Assembly: GCA_016744725.1 (NCBI GenBank)
Contig: JADGDW010000214.1
Span: 1 to 6,008 of the forward strand
Reading direction: 5' to 3'
Length of the DNA stretch: 6,008 nt
From: Candidatus Albibeggiatoa sp. nov. BB20
GTDB taxonomy: Bacteria > Pseudomonadota > Gammaproteobacteria > Beggiatoales > Beggiatoaceae
Made by a program: the position numbers and the translations under genes. Positions 1 to 6,000 of this stretch are shown here, one piece after another (the stretch's first letter is position 1; every line of letters starts with the position of its first letter). The notes beneath the pieces were generated by a model, which saw only the letters and a list, made by a program, of their open reading frames with translations, did no database searches and was not told the DNA's origin.

Positions 1-84
1 CATATTTGACAACTCTGTCGCTGTTGCTTGACCAAAGCTTGCGCTTAAATAATCTGTGTATATGTTTAATTCTTCTTGCTTCAT
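1..84 (-). CDS. Probable transposase, N-terminal fragment (runs off the window)
   Basis: An ATG at 82-84 on the minus strand opens a frame of 28 codons that reaches the window edge without a stop. The peptide begins MKQEELNIYTDYL and continues through FGQATATELSNM. From memory, the IYTDYL...TATxLS pattern matches the N-terminus of a DDE transposase group common in Beggiatoa-like and methanotroph genomes, where it leads into a SHDxxTRFL segment; that segment would lie outside this window. The start is 21 bp downstream of the abi stop, and the gap is almost entirely GATAA repeats with no clear Shine-Dalgarno. No catalytic residues are visible, so neither the family nor whether the copy is intact can be judged. 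The assignment rests on a short stretch and recall. Confidence 0.5.
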   Translation of the reverse strand, partial: MKQEELNIYTDYLSASFGQATATELSNM

Positions 85-90
85 ACTTAC

Positions 91-110
91 TTATCTTATC
101 TTATCTTATT
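91..110. repeat. TTATC pentanucleotide tandem repeat
   Basis: Three perfect TTATC units (91-105) are followed by a degenerate TTATT. Read on the minus strand this is a GATAA array starting inside the abi stop codon and ending 6 bp before the transposase-like ATG. It fills essentially the whole abi-transposase gap. Such short arrays change length by replication slippage, which here would change the spacing between the two genes. Confidence 0.8.
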
Positions 111-1110
111 TTAATTTGGGATTCTTTGCGTAACTTGAGTTAATTAAATCAGCAACTTGTAAAATCCAATCTGAATTGTTACTCATTTTGCAGATAAGAA
201 ACCATAAAACAGTAATGATGCCAAATATTTTCTCTCTGGATTTTTGGTCCAAATTTAATCTTTCAAAATACGGTGTAGATAAAACATTTAAGGCATTGTT
301 ATTATTTTGATTCCAAATGCGTGAATGATGGGCGCATCTATTTCTTAAAATATTGATTTCTTGCAGCCAGTTGGCTATTTTTTTCACATCTTTGGGATTT
401 AAACTAAGCCTTTGTGCAACTTTATTCTGATATTTACCATTAAGCATTTTAAAATAATGTGACGTTGTGCCAAAATCCCATGTTTCAACCACTACCCAAA
501 ACGGTAAATCTCGTTGTTGGTTTATATGCCAACGAATACAGTCTTCTTTACTTTTTGAGATATTATGGGTTTGTTTTTGAGACCATATTTCCCATGAAGA
601 TGGTTTACCATTGTAAGGTTTTTGAAATTTTGGATGGATAAACTTTTCTTTTTTGTAAGCTAGAGGATCAGAAAAGCCTAATTCATGAGCAATAATGGAA
701 CGTATATAAACTTCAATTCGTTCAATCGCATCAAGCATCAATTGACGTAATTTTTTATCAAATAAATATAAATCAAATATGGTATCAAATGAAGTACCTA
801 TAATAAATTGATCATGTCTTGCAGGGATATTCTTGGAAGAAAAGAGGACTTCATTATTTTGGTCTCTTATTATCTCACGGCATATATACCAGTAGCCACT
901 TAGACGATAATAACCTACTTGTGATAACTTTCTTTCTGCTCTCGCAAAATCTTCAATTATCATTCCCCTACTTGAAAGAATTTGAACTAATTCAGTATAG
1001 GATTTAAAGGGTTTGGTTGGAGAGCTGCGTTGAGTCAATGTGATGACTATAATAATGTAGACAGGAATAAAAAAGGACGGCTCAAACTTAATACTAAAAT
1101 ACATCAACAC
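106..1110 (-). CDS. Abi_2 (AbiD/AbiF-like) HEPN abortive-infection protein
   Basis: Abi_2-family proteins are anti-phage abortive-infection factors or toxins of the HEPN superfamily, thought to cleave RNA in the cytoplasm. Of 334 residues, the recognisable domain starts near residue 34. KPFKSYTELVQIL and a GMIIED turn come first, then the family signature YYRLSGYW (67-74). A long helix follows with LYLFDKKLRQLMLDAIERIE (115-134), then LPFWVVVETWDFG (202-214) and LRNRCAHHSRIWN (255-267). In that last motif R256 and H261 give the R-x4-H pattern expected of HEPN nucleases, so the enzyme looks catalytically intact. The start is uncertain: GTG (1108-1110), TTG and ATG (1102-1104) stand in a row, none with a Shine-Dalgarno, and a TTG at 1036-1038 would remove a hydrophobic N-terminus (residues 13-25). 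The gene is AT-rich (17 G/C in 601-660). The AbiD versus AbiF subtype cannot be settled by eye. Confidence 0.88.
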   Translation of the reverse strand: MLMYFSIKFEPSFFIPVYIIIVITLTQRSSPTKPFKSYTELVQILSSRGMIIEDFARAERKLSQVGYYRLSGYWYICREIIRDQNNEVLFSSKNIPARHDQFIIGTSFDTIFDLYLFDKKLRQLMLDAIERIEVYIRSIIAHELGFSDPLAYKKEKFIHPKFQKPYNGKPSSWEIWSQKQTHNISKSKEDCIRWHINQQRDLPFWVVVETWDFGTTSHYFKMLNGKYQNKVAQRLSLNPKDVKKIANWLQEINILRNRCAHHSRIWNQNNNNALNVLSTPYFERLNLDQKSREKIFGIITVLWFLICKMSNNSDWILQVADLINSSYAKNPKLK

Positions 1111-1129
1111 CAGAGGTATTGGGCACTGT

Positions 1130-1197
1130 TAAAACAAGTTTAATAGAGAGTTTGTTTTTTGTCAACGGCTTACAACAAAAGCATAGTCTAAAACAAG
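1130..1197. promoter_or_regulatory. Direct 9-bp repeat flanking the abi promoter (possible operator pair)
   Basis: TAAAACAAG occurs at 1130-1138 and again at 1189-1197, 59 bp apart in the same orientation. The first copy overlaps the -10 box and the second lies 24 bp beyond the -35 box. That placement suits a repressor or autoregulatory site, but the motif is short and AT-rich and could be chance. Confidence 0.25.
1137..1165 (-). promoter_or_regulatory. Sigma-70-type promoter for the abi gene
   Basis: On the minus strand a perfect -35 box TTGACA (1160-1165) is followed after exactly 17 bp by TAAACT (1137-1142), which matches four of six bases of TATAAT. Transcription would start near 1130, only about 20 nt before the GTG/TTG/ATG start cluster. 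This supports a short-leader transcript for abi and no upstream co-transcribed protein gene. The -10 match is modest and no start site has been measured. Confidence 0.55.
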
Positions 1198-1230
1198 CAT
1201 CAATAATATGGAGCGTCTCATCTTTCTAAA

Positions 1231-1402
1231 TAGTATGTAGGATGGATAAGCGATAGCGTCATCCGTCAACGCTGAAATATCCCATTCCTCATATTTCCAA
1301 TTTAATATCAAAACTTTAGATATGTTTGTGTTCCCAAAAGGTGTATGACGCTGCGCTTATACACCCTACGCGGGCTATTGATTTTAAATATTGCAACAAC
1401 TC
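1231..1402. repeat. Tandem 172-bp repeat, copy 1
   Basis: A 146-bp core (1231-1376) is followed by a 26-bp linker (1377-1402). The core opens with a GTAGG palindrome whose arms GATGGAT (1241-1247) and ATCCGTC (1261-1267) can pair with one G-U. It closes with a second palindrome, GGTGTAT (1340-1346) and ATACACC (1359-1365), running into CCTAC (1365-1369). The closing palindrome is an inverted copy of the opening one, with ATAAGCG and AGCGTCAT shared between them, so the whole core can also fold on itself. About 70 bp of AT-rich sequence lies between. No gene was found inside. Confidence 0.9.
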
Positions 1403-1574
1403 TAGTATGTAGGATGGATAAGCGATAGCGTCATCCGTCAATGCTGAAATATCCCACTCCTCATATTTCCAATTTAATATCAAAACTTTAGATATGTTTG
1501 TGTTCCCAAAAGGTGTATGACGCTGCGCTTATACACCCTACGTGGGCTATTGATTTTAAATATTGCAACAACTC
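1403..1574. repeat. Tandem 172-bp repeat, copy 2
   Basis: This copy begins exactly 172 bp after copy 1. By eye it differs at three positions in the 146-bp core (1442, 1457 and 1543), and its 26-bp linker (1549-1574) is identical to that of copy 1. Both terminal palindromes are intact (1413-1439 and 1512-1537). The near identity points to recent duplication of copies 1 and 2, or ongoing gene conversion. Confidence 0.9.
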
Positions 1575-1720
1575 TAGTATGTAGGATGGATAAGCGATAG
1601 CGTCATCCGTCAACGTTGAAATATCCCATTCCTCATATTTCCAATTCAATATCCAAATTTTAGATATGTTTGTGTTTCCAAAAGGTGCATGACTCTGCGC
1701 TTATACACCCTACGTGGGCT
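1575..1720. repeat. Tandem 172-bp repeat, copy 3 (core only)
   Basis: This copy holds the 146-bp core without the linker; sequence after 1720 is unrelated to 1377-1402. It is the most divergent copy, with about eight substitutions against copy 1 by eye. One changes the closing stem GGTGTAT to GGTGCAT (1684-1690) and another alters its loop. The opening palindrome is conserved. The stem change has no compensating partner change, which argues against strong selection on this particular hairpin. Confidence 0.88.
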
Positions 1721-1810
1721 TTTCAATAAATTATGTAAAATCTATTTTTAAGGTATATTTGATTAATTATAGTATTTTAAATGCTTTAAATTTGCTTCTA
1801 CTTTAATGAA

Positions 1811-1839
1811 TATACTATATGGAGTAAAATAGTATACTA
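1811..1839 (+). promoter_or_regulatory. Overlapping palindromes upstream of the radical SAM gene (possible operator/promoter)
   Basis: TATACTAT (1811-1818) and ATAGTATA (1829-1836) form a perfect 8-bp inverted repeat with a 10-bp spacer. The right arm lies within a second perfect palindrome, TAGTATACTA (1830-1839). Two TATACT boxes (1811-1816 and 1833-1838) could be -10 elements, but neither has a convincing -35 at 16-18 bp. The block is about 40 bp before the ATG at 1880, where an operator or promoter is expected. The region is very AT-rich, so chance cannot be excluded. Confidence 0.35.
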
Positions 1840-1879
1840 CAGAAGTATATTTCTTTATTGTTAAGAGAGATTTATTATT

Positions 1880-3274
1880 ATGACCAAAATATTCTGCATC
1901 AGCGCTGGCCAATTAATTGTAAAAAAAGCAGACAATATTATAAACAGAAGAAATCGCTATTTAAATTATGGTTTGCTTTCATTAGCAACAGAACTAAAAG
2001 AAGCAGGTTTTGACACAATTCAAATACAAGGAAATTTTGATGCTCCAAAAAAAACATTGCAAACATGCAAGCAGCATGGGATTGAATATACAACTTCTCC
2101 CATTCTTATTTCTATTCCAAGTTTTTATGCCATACCATGGGTTAATGAGTTTATATCGATAGTAAGGTCAATAAAATTAAAACAAAAAATAATCATTGGT
2201 GGAAGATGGGTTATAAATGACCATCCTGAATTTTTAAGAAAATTAATTCCAGATGCAGATTTAATTGTTTCAGGCATCGCAAACGGAAGGATTATAGATA
2301 TTGTAAGAGGCTTTGATTTTCCTCAAAACAAGCCAAGTAATAGTTATCCTAGACTTGATTATACATTACTTCATGAAAGAAATCTGTATCAACCAAGCAT
2401 AGAAATATCAAGGGGGTGTGGCAAAATGTGTACATTTTGCCAAGAAAAAAATGAAAAACTACAACCACTAAAACAAGCTCAACTAGTAATTAATGAAGCA
2501 AAAGAAATAATTCTTAATGATAATTTAAAAAAAATGTCTCCTTATTTCGAAGCTTCAACATTTGCTCCAAATGGCAAATGGGCTGAGCAATTATCAAGTT
2601 TAATATATCAATCGTCACTGGATTTAAAGTGGAGAGCTGAAGCTAGGGTAGATAGTATTTTACCAAAACGGTTAGAGGTATTAAGTAAAGCAGGATTAAA
2701 AGTGTTAGACCTTGGTCTTGAAAGTGCGTCCCCTAGACAACTTATTAGAATGAAAAAAACAGAAAACCCCTCAATTTATTTATCAAAAGCCTCTGATTTA
2801 TTAAAAGCCGCATTTGACCACAATATATGGGTTAAAATTAATATTTTAATTTCAGCTGGTGAGTCTTGTAAAAGTATTGAACAAACAATTAACTGGCTAG
2901 ATTTGCATAGCAAATACATCAAAGGGATTTCTGCAGGTCCTTTAATTATATTTGGTTTAGAACATTCTAAAAAATATATCATTGATGAAATTGAAAATTA
3001 TGGAGCAACTTTAAGCCATAGTCCAACTGATGGAGTAACTAATATAAATCCAAGCAAGGAAATAAATTACAAAAGATCAATTGAAATTTCACAATATATT
3101 AGCAAAAGACATATGAATGCTGATGACTATTATCAATTAAAATCATTTTCTTATTTTTCTAGAGACTATGAATATAATGATTTTATTACTGATATACTTT
3201 CAACAAATACAATTTTAAGCTTTGATACAACAGAAATAAAGTGTCAAGCAGTTGCATATCCTCAACTTTACTAA
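1880..3274 (+). CDS. Radical SAM protein with degenerate B12-binding-like N-terminal domain
   Basis: Radical SAM enzymes use a [4Fe-4S] cluster to cleave S-adenosylmethionine and start radical chemistry; the substrate here is unknown. Of 464 residues, about 1-145 resemble the Rossmann-type cobalamin-binding domain of class B enzymes: NYGLLSLATELKEAGF (29-44), IIIGG (104-108), DADLIVSG (125-132). The cobalamin-ligand DxHxxG motif is not seen. The core begins at EISRGCGKMCTFC, with cluster ligands C180, C184 and C187 (C-x3-C-x2-C), and continues to LDLGLESAS (276-284), typical of the family's later strands. The tail (about 390-464) has only one cysteine (C455), so there is no SPASM-type extra cluster. 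GAGAGA (1865-1870) lies 9 bp before the ATG and supports this start. The gene stands alone, AT-rich (16 G/C in 2461-2520), with many AGA/AGG and ATA codons unlike fba and pyk. Acquisition by transfer is likely. Confidence 0.85.
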   Translation: MTKIFCISAGQLIVKKADNIINRRNRYLNYGLLSLATELKEAGFDTIQIQGNFDAPKKTLQTCKQHGIEYTTSPILISIPSFYAIPWVNEFISIVRSIKLKQKIIIGGRWVINDHPEFLRKLIPDADLIVSGIANGRIIDIVRGFDFPQNKPSNSYPRLDYTLLHERNLYQPSIEISRGCGKMCTFCQEKNEKLQPLKQAQLVINEAKEIILNDNLKKMSPYFEASTFAPNGKWAEQLSSLIYQSSLDLKWRAEARVDSILPKRLEVLSKAGLKVLDLGLESASPRQLIRMKKTENPSIYLSKASDLLKAAFDHNIWVKINILISAGESCKSIEQTINWLDLHSKYIKGISAGPLIIFGLEHSKKYIIDEIENYGATLSHSPTDGVTNINPSKEINYKRSIEISQYISKRHMNADDYYQLKSFSYFSRDYEYNDFITDILSTNTILSFDTTEIKCQAVAYPQLY

Positions 3275-3355
3275 CAATTTTTTTACCATACATACTATTA
3301 TAGCAAGCTCTACTTGATACATTAACTCTTGAAACTGAGCACTTGGTAATAAATC

Positions 3356-3399
3356 ATCATTTTCGCTCCCACACAATTGTAGGAACGAGTAAAAATGAT
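3356..3399 (-). terminator. Bulged hairpin in the fba 3' region, possible terminator
   Basis: On the minus-strand transcript CGTTCCTACA (3378-3387 read in reverse) pairs with TGTGGGAGCG (3364-3373) through ten pairs, two of them G-U, around an ATTG loop. An outer 8-bp stem, ATCATTTT with AAAATGAT (3392-3399 and 3356-3363), extends it past a 4-nt bulge. It begins 15 bp after the fba stop codon. On the plus strand the two G-U pairs become mismatches, so it folds better for fba. No strong U-run follows, so it may be an mRNA-stabilising hairpin or small dispersed repeat rather than a classic intrinsic terminator. Confidence 0.4.
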
Positions 3400-3414
3400 T
3401 TTAAACGACAAAAA

Positions 3415-4476
3415 CTAATTAATACGTGGGTCTAATTCACCTGCTTTATAACGTGCGAACATGGTTTCTAAAGTGATAGGTTTGATTTTAGAAGCTTGTC
3501 CCGCTGTGCCGAACGCTTCATAACGTGCTTTACAAATTTCAGCCATCGCTTTTCTGGATTCACCTAAATATTTACGTGGATCGAAGTTTGACGCATTGTC
3601 GTGCATATGTTTACGGATAGAACCCGTTGAAGCCATACGCAAATCAGTGTCAATATTCACTTTACGCACACCGTGCTTAATCCCTTCTAGGATTTCTTCT
3701 ACAGGCACACCATAAGTTTGACCCATCTCACCACCGTGATCGTTGATGGTTTTTAACCATTCTTGAGGCACTGAAGAAGAACCGTGCATCACTAAGTGAG
3801 TGTCAGGAATACGCGCATGGATTTGTTTAATCCGTTCAATCGCTAAAATATCACCTGTTGGTGGACGAGTGAATTTATACGCGCCGTGACTTGTACCAAT
3901 TGCAATTGCTAAGGCATCAACACCTGTTGCTTTCACGAAATCAGCCGCTTGTTCAGGGTCAGTTAATAATTGCTCTTTGTCTAATTTGCCTTCTGCGCCA
4001 GAGCCATCTTCTTCACCTGCTTCACCTGTTTCTAATGAACCTAAACAGCCCAATTCACCTTCAACTGAAACACCACAAGCATGTGCCATATCAACAACCG
4101 TTTTAGTCACATCAACGTTGTATTCATAGCTAGAAGGGGTTTTCATATCCGCCATCAAAGAACCATCCATCATCACTGATGAGAATTGACTTTGAATCGA
4201 ACGCATACATACCGCAGGTTCTGAGCCGTGATCTTGGTGCATCACTAATGGAATGTGTGGATATTGCTCTAAGGCAGCCACGATAAGGTAACGCAAGAAC
4301 GGTTCACCCGCATAAGAACGCGCACCCGCTGAAGCTTGTAAAATCACTGGGCTGTTGGTTTCGTCAGCCGCCATCATAATGGCTTGGACTTGTTCTAAGT
4401 TGTTGACGTTAAACGCTGGAACACCATAACCATTTTCTGCGGCATGGTCTAATAATTGACGTAATGAGACTAACAT
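3415..4476 (-). CDS. fba: Class II fructose-1,6-bisphosphate aldolase, Calvin-cycle subtype
   Basis: This zinc enzyme interconverts fructose 1,6-bisphosphate with glyceraldehyde 3-phosphate and dihydroxyacetone phosphate. Relatives of this subtype (CbbA/CfxA) also serve the Calvin cycle and can make sedoheptulose 1,7-bisphosphate. The 353 residues are full length. HQDHG (80-84) gives the catalytic D82 and zinc ligand H83; further zinc ligands are H197 in GTSHGAY and H231 in LVMHGSSS. E141 lies in the EGELG segment, and NIDTD (274-278) binds substrate phosphate. The insertion near 148-166, rich in Gly and Glu, is characteristic of the Calvin subtype. GAGGAGA (4481-4487 in reverse) ends 4 bp before the ATG, a strong ribosome site that fixes the start. 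It follows pyk by 72 bp on the same strand with no evident terminator between, so co-transcription is likely. Codon use is CGT/CGC-rich, as expected of a well expressed core gene. Confidence 0.96.
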   Translation of the reverse strand: MLVSLRQLLDHAAENGYGVPAFNVNNLEQVQAIMMAADETNSPVILQASAGARSYAGEPFLRYLIVAALEQYPHIPLVMHQDHGSEPAVCMRSIQSQFSSVMMDGSLMADMKTPSSYEYNVDVTKTVVDMAHACGVSVEGELGCLGSLETGEAGEEDGSGAEGKLDKEQLLTDPEQAADFVKATGVDALAIAIGTSHGAYKFTRPPTGDILAIERIKQIHARIPDTHLVMHGSSSVPQEWLKTINDHGGEMGQTYGVPVEEILEGIKHGVRKVNIDTDLRMASTGSIRKHMHDNASNFDPRKYLGESRKAMAEICKARYEAFGTAGQASKIKPITLETMFARYKAGELDPRIN

Positions 4477-4548
4477 TGTTTCTCCTCAATTTTGGAAGTA
4501 AGTTTTAGGAATGAAATTTTTAATAGTTTTTAGTCACACCTGATTGAA

Positions 4549-6000
4549 TCAATTCATCTCAATCATTGGCTTACCGACACAGACGATTTTCATCATATTT
4601 GTGCCGCCTGAAATCCCTTTCATATCTCCTTTGGTGATAATTACTAAATCACCTTCGCTCACCGCACCAAATTGTAATAATTTATGAATAATTCTCTCAT
4701 TCACTTGCACCACGTCGACCCCACAAATATCTAAAACAAGAGGACAAACGTCTCTGAATAAACTCATTTTAGCGCAAGTGCTGGCTTGGCGAGACATTGC
4801 AAAAATTGGGATGCTGGAATTAATTCGTGACATCCACAATGGCGTTGCACCTGATTCCGTTAAGGCTGCAATCGCTTTTACTTTCAAATGGTTAGCCGCG
4901 TACATGGTTGACATTGCAATCGCTTCGTCAATCCGCCCAAAGGTTTTAGTAATCCGATGGTCAGAGGTGTTTGACATAGGATGCTTTTCAGCTTCACGAC
5001 AGACACGCGCCATGGCTTTGACTGCTTTATCAGGGTTGATACCAACGGCTGTTTCACCTGATAACATCACCGCATCTGTGCCATCAAACACGGCATTGGC
5101 TACGTCCGAGACTTCGGCACGGGTTGGAATCGGACTATCAATCATTGACTCCATCATTTGAGTCGCGGTAATCACTACTTTATCATGTTCACGCGCAGCT
5201 TTAATCAAACATTTTTGTGCTGCGGGTAATGATTCATCACCAATTTCCACCCCCAAATCACCCCGAGCTACCATAATGGCATCGGAAGCTTGAATGATTT
5301 CAATGTGGTTATCCATTGATTCAGCGCGTTCCATTTTTGCAATAATACTGGCTTTGCTGCCTGCCGCTTTTAATAGTTCACGCGCTTGATGAATATCTTC
5401 GGCACAGCGTGGAAAGGATACCGCGACATAGTCCACTTGTAAATCAGCAGCGACTAAAATGTCTTGGCGGTCTTTGTGGGTCAGGGCATCCGCCGATAAA
5501 CCACCACCAAGGCGATTGATGCCTTTATTATTGGATAATACACCGCCGACTTTGACTTTGCAGTTGATTTGCCCGTCAACAACATCTTTCACTTTTAAGA
5601 CAATCCGTCCATCGTCTAGCAATAGAACATCGTTTTTGCCTACATCTTTGGGTAATTGTTTATAAGCAATCCCCACTTTTTCTTGTGTCCCTGCATTAGG
5701 TGCAAGTGTGGCATCAAGGATAAATTTATCACCTTCTGCAAGGGTAATTTTATCTTTTTCAAAGCGGTCAATACGGATTTTAGGTCCTTGCAAATCAGCC
5801 ATAATCCCTACAATTCGACCTGCAAATTTGGCACGTTCTCGCACCAGCTCAGCACGTTTACGGTGTTGTTCAGATTCACCATGTGAAAAGTTGAGCCGCA
5901 CAACATCAATGCCTGCTTCAATCATTTTGTCGAGCATGGCAACTTCATCAGTAGCAGGCCCTAAGGTGACGACAATTTTGGTGCGTTTAAATATGGTCAT
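4549..6000 (-). CDS. pyk: Pyruvate kinase, PykA type
   Basis: Pyruvate kinase transfers phosphate from phosphoenolpyruvate to ADP, giving pyruvate and ATP. The 483 residues match E. coli PykA throughout, from TKIVVTLGPATD (7-18) to the C-terminal regulatory domain (about 354-483). Visible active-site elements are R35 and N37 in VVRLNFSHG, catalytic K222 and metal ligand E224 in IIAKMERAE, D248 in ARGDLG, and ITATQMMESM (277-286). The segment DLQGPKIR (69-76) carries Lys where potassium-dependent muscle-type enzymes have Glu, and Leu where they have Thr, which by family knowledge suggests activity without K+. There is no extra C-terminal PEP-utiliser domain. The ATG is 8 bp from the window edge, so its ribosome site and promoter lie outside. 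fba follows 72 bp downstream, consistent with a glycolytic/Calvin operon that may continue upstream. Confidence 0.96.
   Translation of the reverse strand: MTIFKRTKIVVTLGPATDEVAMLDKMIEAGIDVVRLNFSHGESEQHRKRAELVRERAKFAGRIVGIMADLQGPKIRIDRFEKDKITLAEGDKFILDATLAPNAGTQEKVGIAYKQLPKDVGKNDVLLLDDGRIVLKVKDVVDGQINCKVKVGGVLSNNKGINRLGGGLSADALTHKDRQDILVAADLQVDYVAVSFPRCAEDIHQARELLKAAGSKASIIAKMERAESMDNHIEIIQASDAIMVARGDLGVEIGDESLPAAQKCLIKAAREHDKVVITATQMMESMIDSPIPTRAEVSDVANAVFDGTDAVMLSGETAVGINPDKAVKAMARVCREAEKHPMSNTSDHRITKTFGRIDEAIAMSTMYAANHLKVKAIAALTESGATPLWMSRINSSIPIFAMSRQASTCAKMSLFRDVCPLVLDICGVDVVQVNERIIHKLLQFGAVSEGDLVIITKGDMKGISGGTNMMKIVCVGKPMIEMN

Noticed and set aside
1231..1720. CRISPR array
   Set aside because: The repeated unit is 146-172 bp with near-identical content throughout; there are no short repeats separated by unique spacers and no cas genes.
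1806..1832. Eight-codon leader peptide before the radical SAM gene
   Set aside because: ATG to TAG in AT-rich DNA with no ribosome site and no attenuator-like codon run; expected by chance.
1111..1879. tRNA or small protein gene in the long intergenic region
   Set aside because: No cloverleaf or T-loop signature and no open frame of useful length with a ribosome site was seen on either strand; the 172-bp period is not a multiple of three, so the repeats are not coding.
1880..3274. Viperin-type antiviral radical SAM enzyme
   Set aside because: The cluster context (SRGCGKMCTFC) and the cobalamin-like N-terminal region are unlike viperins, and no nucleotide kinase neighbour is present.
3250..3284. 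Intrinsic terminator for the radical SAM gene
   Set aside because: AGTTG/CAACT is only a 5-bp stem inside the coding end, and the run of seven T lies 10 bp further on, too far for a standard terminator.
4778..5161. 127-codon plus-strand open frame inside pyk
   Set aside because: It lies entirely antisense to a well conserved pyruvate kinase and has no recognisable domain; it is a shadow of the real frame. The same applies to plus-strand frames at 5459-5665, 5656-5886, 3891-4106, 459-641 and 819-1007, and the minus-strand frame at 2776-2982.
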